Of a stretch of DNA of 64,000 nt, positions 8,613 to 18,651 are shown in pieces. This stretch comes from Mycobacterium gordonae. Its GTDB lineage: Bacteria; Actinomycetota; Actinomycetes; Mycobacteriales; Mycobacteriaceae. Position numbers and translations under genes: made by a program. The stretch is taken from assembly GCF_002101675.1 (NCBI RefSeq), contig NZ_LQOY01000014.1:1-64000 (forward strand), written 5' to 3'. Positions within the stretch are counted from its first letter, which is position 1, and each line of letters starts with the position of its first letter. Under the pieces are notes generated by a model. The model had not been told where the DNA came from. It worked only from the letters and a program-made list of their open reading frames with translations, and did not search any database.

Positions 8613-9977
8613 TCAGGCCCGGGGCATGGCGGCCTGCGCGACGAAACGGGTCACCGCATCGGGCGCCGCCGCCGGATGGGTATGCAGATAAGAAGCGTGC
8701 ACACCGGCGTAAACGGCGCCGTCCTGTTTGCGATCCACGGCCCCGCCCCGGTAGACCCAGGCCGGCTGGTAGCTGCCGGTGAAGGTGACCGCGGTCCGGT
8801 GGAATTCGTGCCCCACCGCCCGCTGTCCGGCCGCGTACAGCGACGAGTCGGCGACGGCCACCGCGTCCCGGTAACCCAGGGTGAGCTGTTGGGTGAACCG
8901 CGCCGAACCGGCCAGCACCCCACACATCGGATAGCCGTCCAGTTCGTCGGCCAGGTAGATCAGTCCGGCGCACTCGGCGTGCACGGGGGCGCCGACGGCG
9001 GCCAGTTCGGCGATCTGGCGCCGGACGACGTCGTTGGCGGACAGCTCCGCGGTGAACTGTTCGGGAAATCCGCCGGGCAGCAGTACGGCGTCGGTCGCCT
9101 CGGGCAGCACGTCACTGAGTGGGTCGAATTCGACGACCTCCGCACCGGCGGCCCGCAGCAGCTCGGCGTGTTCGGCGTAGCCGAAGGTGAAGGCCTTGCC
9201 CGCGGCCAGGGCGACGCGAACGTGCCGGCCCACGGACGGGACGGCGATTGCCGGGTCCCAGGGTGGGTCGTCGACGCGGCCAGCCGCGGCCGCGACCAGC
9301 CCGGCCAGATCCACATGACGCGCCACCAGCTCGGTCATCGCTTCGACCGCCTGCGCAGCGTGCCGACCGTACTCCACGGCGGTGACCAGACCCAGATACC
9401 TTGTCGGAAGCTCTAATTCAGCGGTCCGCGGAATGGCGCCCAGGACCGGGACACCCGCCTGCTCGCACGCCTGCCGCAATACCAGCTCGTGCCGGGCCGT
9501 GCCGACCCGGTTGAGGATGACACCGCAGATCCGGGTGTGCGGGTCGAAGGTGGAAAACCCGTGCAACAGAGCGGCGATGCTGTGGCTCTGCCCGCGCGCG
9601 TCGACCACCAGGATCACCGGCGCACCGAGCAGGCCCGCGACGTGTGCGGTGGATCCGGCCGCGGGGCCGTGGGCGTCCGGGCCGATGCGGCCGTCGAACA
9701 GGCCCATCACCCCTTCGATCACCGCGATGTCGGCGTCGCCGCAGCCGTGGCCGAACAGCGGGCCGATCAGCTTGTCCCCCACCATCACCGGGTCGAGGTT
9801 GCGGCCGGGTCGTCCGGCGGCCAGCGCGTGATAGCCGGGGTCGATGAAGTCCGGGCCGACCTTGAAGGGCGCCACCCGGTGGCCGGCCCGGCGCAGCGCG
9901 CCGATCAAACCCGTTGCGACCGTAGTCTTTCCGCTGCCCGACGCCGGCGCGGCTATGACGACCGCGGGGGCTACCAC
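8613..9977 (-). CDS. cobB: Cobyrinic acid a,c-diamide synthase
   Basis: 454 aa from the GTG at 9977, which overlaps the cobO stop by 7 nt. The reading frame is open for another 87 codons upstream, but that stretch lies inside cobO and is not conserved. It uses ATP and glutamine to amidate cobyrinic acid/hydrogenobyrinate. The N-terminal ATP-binding domain has a P-loop (APASGSGKTT at ~8-17) and VGPDFIDPGYHA. The C-terminal glutaminase-like domain has the nucleophile region HAECAGLIYL and a late conserved His. It belongs to the cobO-cobB-cysG block. Confidence 0.95.
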   Translation of the reverse strand: MVAPAVVIAAPASGSGKTTVATGLIGALRRAGHRVAPFKVGPDFIDPGYHALAAGRPGRNLDPVMVGDKLIGPLFGHGCGDADIAVIEGVMGLFDGRIGPDAHGPAAGSTAHVAGLLGAPVILVVDARGQSHSIAALLHGFSTFDPHTRICGVILNRVGTARHELVLRQACEQAGVPVLGAIPRTAELELPTRYLGLVTAVEYGRHAAQAVEAMTELVARHVDLAGLVAAAAGRVDDPPWDPAIAVPSVGRHVRVALAAGKAFTFGYAEHAELLRAAGAEVVEFDPLSDVLPEATDAVLLPGGFPEQFTAELSANDVVRRQIAELAAVGAPVHAECAGLIYLADELDGYPMCGVLAGSARFTQQLTLGYRDAVAVADSSLYAAGQRAVGHEFHRTAVTFTGSYQPAWVYRGGAVDRKQDGAVYAGVHASYLHTHPAAAPDAVTRFVAQAAMPRA

Positions 9978-10585
9978 TCGATGCCTTTCTGCCCCTTGCG
10001 CCCGGCGTCCATCGGGTGTTTGACCTTGCCCATCTCCGTCACCAGGTCGGCGGCCTCGATGAGGCCCGGCGGAGCGTCGCGGCCGGTGATCACCACATGC
10101 TGGTGACCGGGGCGGGCCTGCAATGCGTTCACGACCTCGTCGGCGTCGACCCAGCCCCACTTCAGTGGGTAGGTGAACTCGTCGAGGACGTAGAAGTCGT
10201 GACGCTGCTGCGCCATTCGGCGCCGGATCTCGGCCCACCCGTCGGCGGCCGCGGCGGCATGGTCGACCTCACTACCGGCCTTGCGTGACCAGGACCAGCC
10301 CGAGCCCATCTTGTGCCATTCGACAGCGCCGCCGACGCCGGTGCGCTCGTGCAGTTCGCCGAGCTCCCGAAATGCTGCCTCTTCGCCCACTTTCCACTTC
10401 GCGCTCTTGACGAACTGGAACACCGCGACCCTCATCCCGGCATTCCAGGCCCGCAACGCCATCCCGAACGCGGCCGTCGACTTGCCTTTGCCGTCGCCGG
10501 TATGCACCGCCAGGACCGGGGTGTTGCGCCGCGCCCGGGTGGTCAGGCCGTCGGCGGGGACCGCGATCGGATTTCCCTGGGGCAT
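9971..10585 (-). CDS. cobO: Cob(I)yrinic acid a,c-diamide adenosyltransferase
   Basis: 204 aa. It adenosylates the corrin cobalt using ATP. The P-loop is HTGDGKGKSTAAFG at ~27-40, of the CobA/CobO/BtuR type. Conserved RMAQQRHDFYVLDEFTYPLKWGW and VVITGRDAPPGLIEAADLVTEM segments follow. The C-terminus is the typical HPMDAGRKGQKGIEW. The ATG at 10585 lies 1 nt from the stop of the chelatase gene, so it is part of the same transcript as the chelatase and cobB. Confidence 0.96.
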   Translation of the reverse strand: MPQGNPIAVPADGLTTRARRNTPVLAVHTGDGKGKSTAAFGMALRAWNAGMRVAVFQFVKSAKWKVGEEAAFRELGELHERTGVGGAVEWHKMGSGWSWSRKAGSEVDHAAAAADGWAEIRRRMAQQRHDFYVLDEFTYPLKWGWVDADEVVNALQARPGHQHVVITGRDAPPGLIEAADLVTEMGKVKHPMDAGRKGQKGIEW

Positions 10586-10586
10586 A

Positions 10587-12434
10587 TCAGGCCACGCTGC
10601 GCACGGCTTGGGTCAGGTGGTCGGCGCGCAGCTGCTCCAGCCGGATGGCGGGCGCGCCCAGCTGACGGGCCAGCTGCCCGGCCAGACCCAGCCGTACATA
10701 GGACGTCTCGCAGTCGACGACAACCGCGGCGGCCCCTTCGGCCACCAACCGTGCTGCCGCAATTCGGCTGCGCCCCAACGGATCCAGGCCTGCGGTGGCG
10801 CGGCCGTCGGTGAGCACCACCACCAGCGGGCGGCGGGCCCGGTCGCGCACCTTCTCCCGGATGACCAGTCCCCGCGCGGCCAGCAGGCCCTCGGCGAGCG
10901 GAGTCTTGCCGCCCGTGTCGAACCGGGACAATCGCCGGCCGGCGATGTGCGCCGACGACGTCGGTGGCAACAGAATCCTGGCGTCCTGCTGACGGAAGGT
11001 GATCACGGCGACCTTGTCTCGTCGCTGGTAGGCGTCGCGCAGCAGCGACATGGTGGCCCCGGTGACGGCGGCCATCCGGTCGCGGGCGGCCATCGAGCCG
11101 GAGGCGTCGACGACGAAAATCACCAGGTTGCCTTCGCGGCCCTCACGGACGGCCCGGCGCAGATGTCCGGACCGCAGACGCAGCGGCCCGGCCCGATCGG
11201 TGTCTTCGGCTGCCGTGAGCAGGGTGGCGAACAGGTGCAGGCCGTGCGCGCCCGGGTCGGCCGGGTCGGCGGCGGCGATCACGCTGCCGGCGGCGTTGCG
11301 GGCGCGCGATCGTCGTCCGGGTGCCCCTTCGCCCACCCCGGGCACGGTCAACGCCCGGGTGCGAAAGACTTTCGACGGCGGCGCGCTGGGTTTGGATGGC
11401 GCCGGGGCCGTCGCCTGATTCGAGTTGTGTTCGGGCGCAAGGTCTTGCGCGGAGTCACCACCGCCGGGCGGGTCGGGATCGGGGTCGGGTTCGGGTTGGC
11501 CCTGGGCCTGTTCACCCGCCCGGGCCAGCGCCTCGTCCAGTTGGTCGCGTTCGATACCGTGATCGTCGAACGGGTCGCGACGGCGACGATGCGGCAACGC
11601 GAGTTCGGCGGCCACCCGGATGTCCAGCTCCTCGACCGTAAGCGCGCCGCGCCAGGCCGCGTGGGCGGCGGCGGTGCGCGCCACCACCAGATCGGCTCGC
11701 ATCCCGTCGACGTCGAACGCCGCGCACAACGCCGCGATGCGCCGTAACTCGTTGTCGGGCAACACCACATCGTCGACGATGGCGCGGGCCGCGGCGATCC
11801 GGCGGGCCAGCTCGGCGTCGGCGTCGGCATATTTGAGCGCGAATCCGTCCGGGTCGGCTTCGTAGGCCATCCGCTGGCGGATCACCTCCACCCGTACCTC
11901 GACGTCACGCGAGGCCTGCACGTCGACCGTCAGGCCGAATCGGTCCAGCAGCTGTGGACGCAGTTCGCCCTCTTCGGGATTCATGGTTCCGATCAACACG
12001 AACCGGGCCTCGTGCGTGTGGGAGATACCGTCTCGTTCGATGTGCACCCGGCCCATGGCGGCGGCGTCGAGCAGGATGTCGACCAGATGGTCGTGCAGCA
12101 GGTTCACTTCGTCGACGTAGAGGACACCGCCGTGGGCGCGGGCCAGCAGCCCCGGCGAGAACGCGTGCTCACCGTCGCGCAACACCCGTTGCAGGTCCAG
12201 CGAGCCGACGACCCGGTCCTCGGTGGCCCCCAGCGGCATCTCCACCAGGCCGGCGCCGCCGGAGTCCGTCGCGGCCGACAACAACGCGGCCAGCCCGCGC
12301 ACCGCCGTCGACTTCGCGGTGCCCTTCTCGCCGCGGATGAGTGCGCCGCCGATCTCGGGACGCACGGCACACAGCAGCAGCGCCAACCGCAACTGGTCGT
12401 GCCCGACGATCGCGCTGAACGGATACGGCTTCAC
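10587..12434 (-). CDS. Magnesium-chelatase-like fused ChlI/ChlD ATPase (Rv2850c-like)
   Basis: 615 aa from the GTG at 12434 ([14 protein letters not shown]), which overlaps the preceding acetyltransferase stop (GTGA). The N-terminal AAA+ domain has Walker [10 protein letters not shown] (~35-43), Walker B-type [11 protein letters not shown] and an LLDRFG sensor. A Pro/Asp/Gln-rich linker follows near 355-400. The C-terminal von Willebrand A domain has the MIDAS motif VDASGSM near 440 and a later TDGRA. Mycobacteria make no chlorophyll, so beside cobO/cobB it may serve cobalt insertion into the corrin ring. That role is inferred from position. Confidence 0.92.
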   Translation of the reverse strand: MKPYPFSAIVGHDQLRLALLLCAVRPEIGGALIRGEKGTAKSTAVRGLAALLSAATDSGGAGLVEMPLGATEDRVVGSLDLQRVLRDGEHAFSPGLLARAHGGVLYVDEVNLLHDHLVDILLDAAAMGRVHIERDGISHTHEARFVLIGTMNPEEGELRPQLLDRFGLTVDVQASRDVEVRVEVIRQRMAYEADPDGFALKYADADAELARRIAAARAIVDDVVLPDNELRRIAALCAAFDVDGMRADLVVARTAAAHAAWRGALTVEELDIRVAAELALPHRRRRDPFDDHGIERDQLDEALARAGEQAQGQPEPDPDPDPPGGGDSAQDLAPEHNSNQATAPAPSKPSAPPSKVFRTRALTVPGVGEGAPGRRSRARNAAGSVIAAADPADPGAHGLHLFATLLTAAEDTDRAGPLRLRSGHLRRAVREGREGNLVIFVVDASGSMAARDRMAAVTGATMSLLRDAYQRRDKVAVITFRQQDARILLPPTSSAHIAGRRLSRFDTGGKTPLAEGLLAARGLVIREKVRDRARRPLVVVLTDGRATAGLDPLGRSRIAAARLVAEGAAAVVVDCETSYVRLGLAGQLARQLGAPAIRLEQLRADHLTQAVRSVA

Positions 12435-12901
12435 CGGGCGCCCGCCGCGGGAGAGCCGGGCCGCAACATCGGCACATGCGGGATGCCGTCGTCGAGGAAA
12501 TCGTCGCCGTCGCGGACAAACCCGTGCCGGGCATACATCTCGGCCAGGTATTTCTGGGCGTCGATGCGGCAGGGGTAGTCGCCCACTTCGGCCAGGGCCG
12601 CGCGCAGCAACCGGGTGGCGTGGCCCCGCCCGCGCGCACTGCGCTTGGTGCACACCCGGCCGATCCGGAACGCCTTCTCACCACCGGCGTGCTCCTCCAT
12701 CAACCGCAAGGTGCAGACCACCTCTCCGTCAGTTGATTCCAGCCAGAAGTGCCGGGTTTCGGCGAGCAGGTCACGCCCGTCCAGCTCGGGGTAGGGGCAG
12801 GCCTGTTCGACCACGAACACTTCGACCCGCAGCTTCAGGAGCTCGTAAAGGGTCCGCGCGTCAAGGTCTTTGAACCAGGAACGGCGCAAAGCTTCGGTCA
12901 T
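12431..12901 (-). CDS. GNAT N-acetyltransferase, ElaA-like (Rv2851c-like)
   Basis: 156 aa starting [19 protein letters not shown] at 12901; an upstream in-frame start at 12922 would add 7 residues. The ElaA-type core is [24 protein letters not shown] (~20-43). The acetyl-CoA loop region is [21 protein letters not shown] near 90. A late conserved [19 protein letters not shown] segment follows. The acceptor substrate is unknown. It is the first gene of the chelatase/cobO/cobB run, 73 nt after mqo. Confidence 0.9.
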   Translation of the reverse strand: MTEALRRSWFKDLDARTLYELLKLRVEVFVVEQACPYPELDGRDLLAETRHFWLESTDGEVVCTLRLMEEHAGGEKAFRIGRVCTKRSARGRGHATRLLRAALAEVGDYPCRIDAQKYLAEMYARHGFVRDGDDFLDDGIPHVPMLRPGSPAAGAR

Positions 12902-12974
12902 TGGCGCCGCTCTCCCCCGCAAGCGGGAGGTGCCCCCACCTCATCGCTTCGCTCTGCATCGTCGCCGCCGCGGG

Positions 12975-14456
12975 TCATGCCGCTTCCAATCTCAGCGCCT
13001 TGTTGGTCCACGACCTCACCTCGTCGTAGAGGGCGGGTTCACGCGACAAGTCAGCTCCCAGGGACGGCACGATCTCTTTGAGAGTAGGTAACCATGACTG
13101 GTACCTGTTGGCGAAACAGCGCTCGAGCACCTCCAGCATCGCCGGGACCGCAGTCGAAGCACCCGGCGAACCGCCGAGCAGCCCGGCGATGCTGCCGTCG
13201 GCGGCACCGACGATGGTGGTGCCGAACTCCAGCAACCCGCCCCTGCCCTTGGCCCGACGGATCACCTGCACCCGCTGCCCGGCCACTGTGAGCTCCCAAT
13301 CCGAATCCACTGCGCTGGGTGCGAATTCACGCAACGCCGCGACCCGGTCCGGCTCGGCGAGCCGTAACTGGCCGATGAGGTAGCGCAGCAGTGTCGTCTC
13401 CCGCAGCCCGACACCCAGCATGGACGGGAGATTGTGGGGACGCACCGATCGGGGTAGATCGCTGAAGTGCCCGTGTTTCAAGAACTTCGGTGACCAGCCG
13501 GCGTAAGGTCCGAATACCAGCCAGGGCCGGCCGTTGACGAGTCGCAGATCCAAGTGCAGCGCACCCAGCGGCGGCGCTCCCGGCGACGGAGTGCCGTACA
13601 CCTTGGCGCGGTGTGCGGCGGTGAGCCTGCCGTTGGCGGTGCGCAGGAAGCGGCCGCCGATCGGGAACCCGGCGAGGCCGCGGATCTCGGCAATCCCGGC
13701 CTTCTGCAACAGCGGCAATGCGTCGCCCCCGGCTCCGACGAAAACGAATTTGGCTGCCAGCTTTCGCTTTTCGCCGGTGCGCCGGTTGCCGACGGTCAGC
13801 GTCCAGCCGCCGTCGCCACGACGCGCCAGGCCGCGCACCTCGTGCCCGAACAGCACCGTGGCACCGGCTTCGACGCAGTAGCCCATGAGCTGTCGCGACA
13901 GGGCGCCGAAGTCGACATCCGTGCCGTCGGCGGCCCAGTTGAGGGCCACCGGCTCGGTGAAGTCGCGGCGGGCGGCCATGAACGGTAGCCGGCGCGCGAA
14001 CTCGTCGGGGTCGACGATGAGTTCGGTGGCCGCGAACAACGGGTTGCGCGCCAGCGCGTCACGACGGCGCCGCAGGTAGTCGACGCCGGCGGTGCCATGT
14101 ACGAAACTCACGTGCGGAACCGGATTGAGGAAGCTCGACACGTCGGTCAGGATGCCGTTCTCGGCCGCGGAGGCCCAGAACTGGCGGGTGACCTGGAACT
14201 GCTCGTTGACCAGCACCGCTTTGGTGATGTCGATCGATCCGTCCGGGCGCTGCGGCGTGTAATTCATCTCGCACAGCCCCGCGTGACCGGTGCCGGCGTT
14301 GTTCCAGGGGCCGCTGCTCTCGGCGCCGACGCCGTCCAGGCGCTCGACGACGGTGATCGACCAGTCGGGCTCCAGCCGCCGCAGCAAGGCACCGAGGGTG
14401 GCGCTCATGATCCCGGCACCCACCAGCACGACGTCGGTTTTGGCTAGGGGTGCCAC
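12975..14456 (-). CDS. mqo: Malate:quinone oxidoreductase
   Basis: 493 aa from the GTG at 14456, identical in length to M. tuberculosis Mqo. The frame stays open a further 121 codons upstream, but that part is unconserved intergenic DNA. The FAD-dependent membrane-associated enzyme oxidises malate to oxaloacetate and reduces menaquinone. The FAD-binding [10 protein letters not shown] lies at ~12-21, followed by [20 protein letters not shown] and, near the C-terminus, [19 protein letters not shown]. An AGGAAGG-like site lies ~13 nt before the start. It is divergent from PE_PGRS, with 253 nt between them. Confidence 0.96.
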   Translation of the reverse strand: MAPLAKTDVVLVGAGIMSATLGALLRRLEPDWSITVVERLDGVGAESSGPWNNAGTGHAGLCEMNYTPQRPDGSIDITKAVLVNEQFQVTRQFWASAAENGILTDVSSFLNPVPHVSFVHGTAGVDYLRRRRDALARNPLFAATELIVDPDEFARRLPFMAARRDFTEPVALNWAADGTDVDFGALSRQLMGYCVEAGATVLFGHEVRGLARRGDGGWTLTVGNRRTGEKRKLAAKFVFVGAGGDALPLLQKAGIAEIRGLAGFPIGGRFLRTANGRLTAAHRAKVYGTPSPGAPPLGALHLDLRLVNGRPWLVFGPYAGWSPKFLKHGHFSDLPRSVRPHNLPSMLGVGLRETTLLRYLIGQLRLAEPDRVAALREFAPSAVDSDWELTVAGQRVQVIRRAKGRGGLLEFGTTIVGAADGSIAGLLGGSPGASTAVPAMLEVLERCFANRYQSWLPTLKEIVPSLGADLSREPALYDEVRSWTNKALRLEAA

Positions 14457-14653
14457 GCCAATCGCTGGTCCTTCCTGATATAAGTGCCGGGTCCTCCAGG
14501 TTATCCCGCCGGCCCGCGACACAGGGCCATCCACCCAACGGTCCGAGCTGTCTGTGGGTGCCGCTGAGCATGCAGTGGGAACGCCCCCCGCCGGTCGGTA
14601 CGAGACCGGTAAAACTCGAACCATATTCTGAAATACGTTGTGCCGTAACGGTG

Positions 14654-14708
14654 TAAGATGCTCGACGAGCCTAATCCGAGCCGACGCGTTCTCATGTGAA
14701 AGAGGCGG
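14654..14708 (+). promoter_or_regulatory. Probable PE_PGRS promoter and leader
   Basis: TAAGAT at 14654-14659 fits the mycobacterial -10 pattern. It is followed directly by an 11-bp palindrome, GCTCGACGAGC (14660-14670), and then by an AGAGGCGG ribosome-binding site just before the ATG at 14710. The transcript leader would be about 45 nt. The palindrome sits at the expected start of transcription, where a repressor could act. Confidence 0.45.
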
Positions 14709-14709
14709 A

Positions 14710-16224
14710 ATGTCGTTTCTGTTCGCAAGTCCCGAAGCGCTGCTGGCGTCTGCCTCGGAGGCGGCCCGTATCGGCTCGGCTATCGCCGCGGCCAACGCTT
14801 CGGTCGCCTCCCCGACCACCTCATTGCTGGCCGCTGGTGCTGACGAGGTGTCGGCGGCTATTGCCGCGTTGTTTTCCGTACACGGCCAGACCTACCAGGC
14901 GCTGAGCGCGTCGGCCGCGACACTTCATGACCGATTTGTTCAGACCTTGGCGGAGAACGCGACAGCGTACGGTTCGGCCGAAGCAGCCAACGTCGAGCAG
15001 ACACTGCTCGCGGCCATCAATGCGCCTACCCAGGCGCTGTTGGGCCGCCCCCTGATCGGCAACGGGTCCAACGGTGCCCCGGGGACCGGGCAGCGCGGCG
15101 GCGACGGCGGAATTCTGATCGGCAATGGCGGCGCAGGCGGTTCGGGCGCCGCGGGGCAGAACGGCGGCGCCGGAGGCAACGCCGGACTTATCGGTATCGG
15201 CGGAGCCGGCGGCAACGGCGGAGCCGGTGGCGCCGGAGTCGGTGGTGCCGGTGGCGCCGGTGGCGCCGGAGGCCTGTTCGGTTCTGGCGGAGCCGGCGGC
15301 GCCGCGAACGGGTCCGGGCAAGGGTTGCTGGGCGGATTCTTCGGGCAGGCCGGCAACGGTGGCGCGGGCGGCACCGGGGGAGGCGGCGGCACCGGCGGTA
15401 CCGGCGGCGCCGCCGACGGCTCCCTTGCCAAGGGTTACGCCGGCCAAGGCGGCCACGGGGGCAACGGCGGCGCCGGTGGGACCGGCGGCAACACCAGTAG
15501 CAGCGCAGTCAACGGCAGCGGCGGCGGCGGAGGTCAAGGTGGCACCGGTGGTCAAGGCGATGCCGGCCAGACGTCCTCATTGAGCGGTAACGAGGTGTTC
15601 GGCGGCGGCGGGGGTGGTGGCGGCGCCGGCGGAAGTGGCGGCCACGCCGGTAGCGGCGGTGTCTTCGCCGGAGTCGACGGCACCGGCGGCATCGGCGGCA
15701 CCGGCGGCGACGGCGGCACCGCCACAACCGTCAACGGCGTCAACACCGTTGCCTCAGGTCTCGGCGGCGACGGTGGCGGCGGCGGGGCTGGTGCCCCCGG
15801 CGGCGGATCTGGCGGCGCCGGCGGCGGCGGCGGCGCGGGCGGCACCGCAATATCGACAGGAGCTGCCGGAGGAGGCGGAGGCGGCGGCGGCGGGGCCGCT
15901 ACCGCCGGAGGCGCCGCTGGAGCCGGAGGCGGAGGTGGCTCCGCGACCAACGTCCCGTCGAATTTGAATGCTGCCTTTGGTGCCGGGGGTAGCGGGGGCA
16001 GCGGCACCGGCGGCGGTGGCGGCGGTGGCGGGGTCGCCGTCCCTCCGAACAGCTTCTCCGGTGGCATCGGTAAAGCCGGCGCCAGCGGAGGGACGGGCGG
16101 CCTCGGCGCGAACAATGGTATTTATGCCAACGCCGGAGGTAACGCGGGCACCGCTGGTGTTGGCGGCTCCGGCGGGCACGGTGTGGTTGCTAACTCCAAT
16201 GACGGGGGCGACGGTCAGGCTTGA
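14710..16224 (+). CDS. PE_PGRS family protein (PE_PGRS48/Rv2853 by position)
   Basis: 504 aa from the ATG at 14710. The PE domain spans ~1-95, with Pro-Glu at residues 8-9 ([12 protein letters not shown]) and the helix-turn-helix Ala-rich pattern. It targets the protein to ESX-5 secretion (family knowledge). A linker with [16 protein letters not shown] precedes the PGRS part, ~385 residues of GGxGG-type Gly/Ala repeats that run to the C-terminus. No unique C-terminal domain is present. The repeats make the complementary strand look like a long Pro-rich reading frame, which is an artefact. Syntenic with PE_PGRS48, though PGRS length varies widely between species. Confidence 0.93.
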   Translation: MSFLFASPEALLASASEAARIGSAIAAANASVASPTTSLLAAGADEVSAAIAALFSVHGQTYQALSASAATLHDRFVQTLAENATAYGSAEAANVEQTLLAAINAPTQALLGRPLIGNGSNGAPGTGQRGGDGGILIGNGGAGGSGAAGQNGGAGGNAGLIGIGGAGGNGGAGGAGVGGAGGAGGAGGLFGSGGAGGAANGSGQGLLGGFFGQAGNGGAGGTGGGGGTGGTGGAADGSLAKGYAGQGGHGGNGGAGGTGGNTSSSAVNGSGGGGGQGGTGGQGDAGQTSSLSGNEVFGGGGGGGGAGGSGGHAGSGGVFAGVDGTGGIGGTGGDGGTATTVNGVNTVASGLGGDGGGGGAGAPGGGSGGAGGGGGAGGTAISTGAAGGGGGGGGGAATAGGAAGAGGGGGSATNVPSNLNAAFGAGGSGGSGTGGGGGGGGVAVPPNSFSGGIGKAGASGGTGGLGANNGIYANAGGNAGTAGVGGSGGHGVVANSNDGGDGQA

Positions 16225-16262
16225 CGTCGGCGCACCGCGATCAGGACCGTCCCGCCAACTCG

Positions 16263-17573
16263 TCAGGCCGGTGTGAGGTGGATCGGTAGGTGGGTGGGTC
16301 CGCGCAACGAGCTGTGACTCGACCATCGTGTCGGGCCGGCTGGGGTGATTCGCGCCACGCGGGTGACGAGTTGGCGCAAAACGGCCTGGGCTTCCATGCG
16401 GGCCAGTGGCGCTCCCAGGCACATGTGGGCACCGTAGCCGAACGCGATGTGTTTTCTCGGGTCGCGGTCTGCGCGGTACTCATCGGGAAAGTCGAACGCG
16501 CTGGGATCGCGGTTCGCCGCGCCGAAAGACAGCAGCACGCGTGATCCGCTGGGGATGGTGACGTCGCCGATGCGGTAGTCGGCTCGCGTATAGCGATACA
16601 GGTTCTGGATCGGTGTGGTGATCCGTAGCTGCTCCTCCACGGCAAGGGGAATGAGGTCTGGTCGGGCGCGAATGAGGTCGTATTGGTCGGGGTGATGCGC
16701 GAGGGTGTCGAACATCCCGCCGAGCAGGTTGGTGGTGGTCTCGTTGCCGGCGATCAGCAGGTGGATGGCGATGAGCATGAGTTGTTGGTCGGTGAGGTTG
16801 CCGTCGGTGTTGTGTTCGATGAGCCGTCCCAGGACGGTGTTAAAGCCCTTGAGCCCCCCTGCGGCGAATTGCGTTCTGAAGTAACGGCGTAACGCCGCCA
16901 TGGCCGCCATCGATTTGGCTGCGTCGAGGACACCGGAAAGCGTCGGCGTCAATTCCATGATCCCGACGCCGCGTTCGGACCACCGGCGAAAGTCATCGAC
17001 ATCGGAGTCGGGTATGCCGAGAATCTGAGCGATAAGGCGTATCGGCATCGGTATCGTCAAGCGTTGCACGACATCGCATCCCGGGTTGTCGATGACGTCG
17101 CTGACCAGTTCGACGGCGAGCTTCTCGATCATCGCACGCCAGGAGTTCATGGCGCCCTTGCTGAATCCCGGCTGGACCTGCTTGCGTAGTCGGGTGTGTT
17201 CGTCGCCGTCGGTGAGCACCGCCAGCGGCGCAGAGAATCTCAGTCGGGTGACCCCTTGGGTGCTGGTGACCGCATCGGTGTCGCGCAGCGCGGCCCGCAC
17301 ATCGTCGAGGCGGCTGACGATGAAGGTAGCGCGCCGCGGGTTGTAGTGCACACGGCCGCCGCGGTGCAGAGCGCGGTACGCCTCGAAGGGCCGAGCCGCG
17401 GTGGCTGGATCCTGCGGGTCGTAATCGGTATTGATCGCACCGGTCCAACCGCCGTAGCCGCGTCGGCGTGTCCGGATTGTCGCCGCGACATTCATGCGGA
17501 CCGCGCTGCCCACGGGTTTGAGGGCTTCGTTCGCCTTGGAGACAGTTTTGCGGAGCGACAACGCCGTTCCCAA
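16263..17573 (-). CDS. Cytochrome P450
   Basis: 436 aa. P450 landmarks: the I-helix AGNETTTN near 277, the K-helix ExxR as EQLR (~315), and the heme-binding FGYGAHMCLG near 380 with the thiolate Cys. The start given is a TTG at 17573, immediately after the stop of the small membrane protein. A later start such as M27 (MNVAATIRTRR) is possible. The CYP subfamily was not assigned. It forms a two-gene operon with the upstream membrane protein, divergent from a TetR gene, with a palindrome in the gap. Substrate unknown. The electron donor is not encoded nearby. Confidence 0.9.
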   Translation of the reverse strand: MGTALSLRKTVSKANEALKPVGSAVRMNVAATIRTRRRGYGGWTGAINTDYDPQDPATAARPFEAYRALHRGGRVHYNPRRATFIVSRLDDVRAALRDTDAVTSTQGVTRLRFSAPLAVLTDGDEHTRLRKQVQPGFSKGAMNSWRAMIEKLAVELVSDVIDNPGCDVVQRLTIPMPIRLIAQILGIPDSDVDDFRRWSERGVGIMELTPTLSGVLDAAKSMAAMAALRRYFRTQFAAGGLKGFNTVLGRLIEHNTDGNLTDQQLMLIAIHLLIAGNETTTNLLGGMFDTLAHHPDQYDLIRARPDLIPLAVEEQLRITTPIQNLYRYTRADYRIGDVTIPSGSRVLLSFGAANRDPSAFDFPDEYRADRDPRKHIAFGYGAHMCLGAPLARMEAQAVLRQLVTRVARITPAGPTRWSSHSSLRGPTHLPIHLTPA

Positions 17574-17858
17574 TCAGCTTCGGAAGGTCTTCTGTTGGGT
17601 GAACACGATGGCAGTCGTGAGATAGACGACGTAGCAGGCGGATATCACCGTGGACTGCCGACGGGTCCTGGGACTCGCCATCAGAAGGCCTATCAGCGTC
17701 TCCAGTGCACCGTTGATGTAGGTGAACTCGCGTGCGTGGTTGGGGAAGCCGAGTCGGTTGATGGGGTCGAAGCACCGCGGCACGACGAAGTGCGCCACCC
17801 CAATCGCGCTGACCCACAGACCCAGGCGCCGCCCCGAGTTCTCGGTGTGGACGGCCAT
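17574..17858 (-). CDS. Small DoxX-like membrane protein
   Basis: 94 aa with three to four hydrophobic segments: GLWVSAIGVAHFVV near 13-26, INGALETLIGLLMA near 48-61, and ISACYVVYLTTAIVF near 72-86. The HFVVP...NRLGFPNHAREFTYINGALE pattern resembles DoxX-like small membrane proteins. The ATG at 17858 faces the TetR gene, and its stop TGA abuts the P450 start. The pairing with a P450 suggests a membrane partner or a shared stress signal, but its function is unknown. Confidence 0.75.
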   Translation of the reverse strand: MAVHTENSGRRLGLWVSAIGVAHFVVPRCFDPINRLGFPNHAREFTYINGALETLIGLLMASPRTRRQSTVISACYVVYLTTAIVFTQQKTFRS

Positions 17859-17895
17859 CGTGACGGTGCTCCGATCTGCCTACCTGTTGTCACCA

Positions 17896-17920
17896 TTTAC
17901 GAGAATATTTTTCTCGTTAA
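17896..17920. promoter_or_regulatory. Palindromic operator between TetR gene and P450 operon
   Basis: Left arm TTTACGAGAA (17896-17905) and right arm TTCTCGTTAA (17911-17920) pair at 9 of 10 positions around TATTT. The core ACGAGAA/TTCTCGT is perfect. It sits in the 123-nt gap between the divergent TetR gene (start 17982) and the membrane protein/P450 operon (start 17858), the expected place for a TetR dimer to repress both. Confidence 0.7.
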
Positions 17921-17981
17921 TAGTGGCACATCGCGGCACAGTCGGATAGGGGCGCGGCGCCGGTGCTTTACGTTTGTTGAT

Positions 17982-18575
17982 GTGAGCCAATCCCGTCGAG
18001 GGCGGCCGAGGAGCGCGGCGGTGCACGAGGCGATCCTGGATGCCACGCGCACGCTTCTCCTTGAATCGGGGTATCGCGGGTTATCGATGGACAAGGTCGC
18101 CGCAATCGCGGGGGTGGCCGTTCAAACGGTATACCGCCGTTGGCCTTCGAAGGCTCCGTTGGTAGCCGAGGCGGTCATGCAGGCGTACGACCAATCCGAC
18201 TTCACGCTTCCTGATACGGGAGATACCGTTGCGGACCTGACGACATGGATGTGTGCGTACGCCGAAACCGGTTCTTCCCCGGAGAACGTCGCACTCATTC
18301 GCTCGCTTACCGCTGCCGCTGCCGAAGACCTCCGCGATCGTGACACCCTCTACCAACAACTCACCGGCCGCTTCCACGAAGCCGTATCGCAGCGCCTGCG
18401 CCTCGGGGTGTCGGCGGGCCAGATCCGCGACGACGCCGACCTCGACGCTGCCGCCGACGCGTTGATCGGTGCGACGCTGTACCGAGCGCTGAGCGTGACG
18501 GCATCGGCGCGGGAAACGACCGTACGTTACCGCGGCGTGATAGACGCTGTGCTGCATGGCATTTCGACGAGTTGA
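17982..18575 (+). CDS. TetR/AcrR family transcriptional regulator
   Basis: 197 aa from the GTG at 17982; the open frame extends further upstream through the divergent P450 operon and its palindrome and is not real there. The helix-turn-helix lies at ~10-55: AILDATRTLLLESGYRGLS, then MDKVAAIAGVAVQTVYRRWPSK. A TetR_C-type ligand-binding half follows (LIRSLTAAAAEDLRDRDTLY). It probably represses itself and the divergent P450/membrane-protein operon through the palindrome at 17896-17920. The ligand is unknown. Confidence 0.92.
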   Translation: MSQSRRGRPRSAAVHEAILDATRTLLLESGYRGLSMDKVAAIAGVAVQTVYRRWPSKAPLVAEAVMQAYDQSDFTLPDTGDTVADLTTWMCAYAETGSSPENVALIRSLTAAAAEDLRDRDTLYQQLTGRFHEAVSQRLRLGVSAGQIRDDADLDAAADALIGATLYRALSVTASARETTVRYRGVIDAVLHGISTS

Positions 18576-18651
18576 GAGGCGTGTCCAGGTGCGCTCCGTG
18601 GGTGAATCGGGACGTGTCCCGCCCCTTGTGCCACGGCTAGGTCTTAAGGGC

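Noticed and set aside
15552..16115. Proline-rich frame on the minus strand across the PGRS repeat
   Set aside because: It is the antisense reading of GGxGG repeats and appears opposite any PE_PGRS gene.
15050..16200. Repeat array that might be taken for a CRISPR
   Set aside because: The repeats are short Gly/Ala codon repeats in frame within PE_PGRS, with no constant repeat-spacer spacing and no cas genes.
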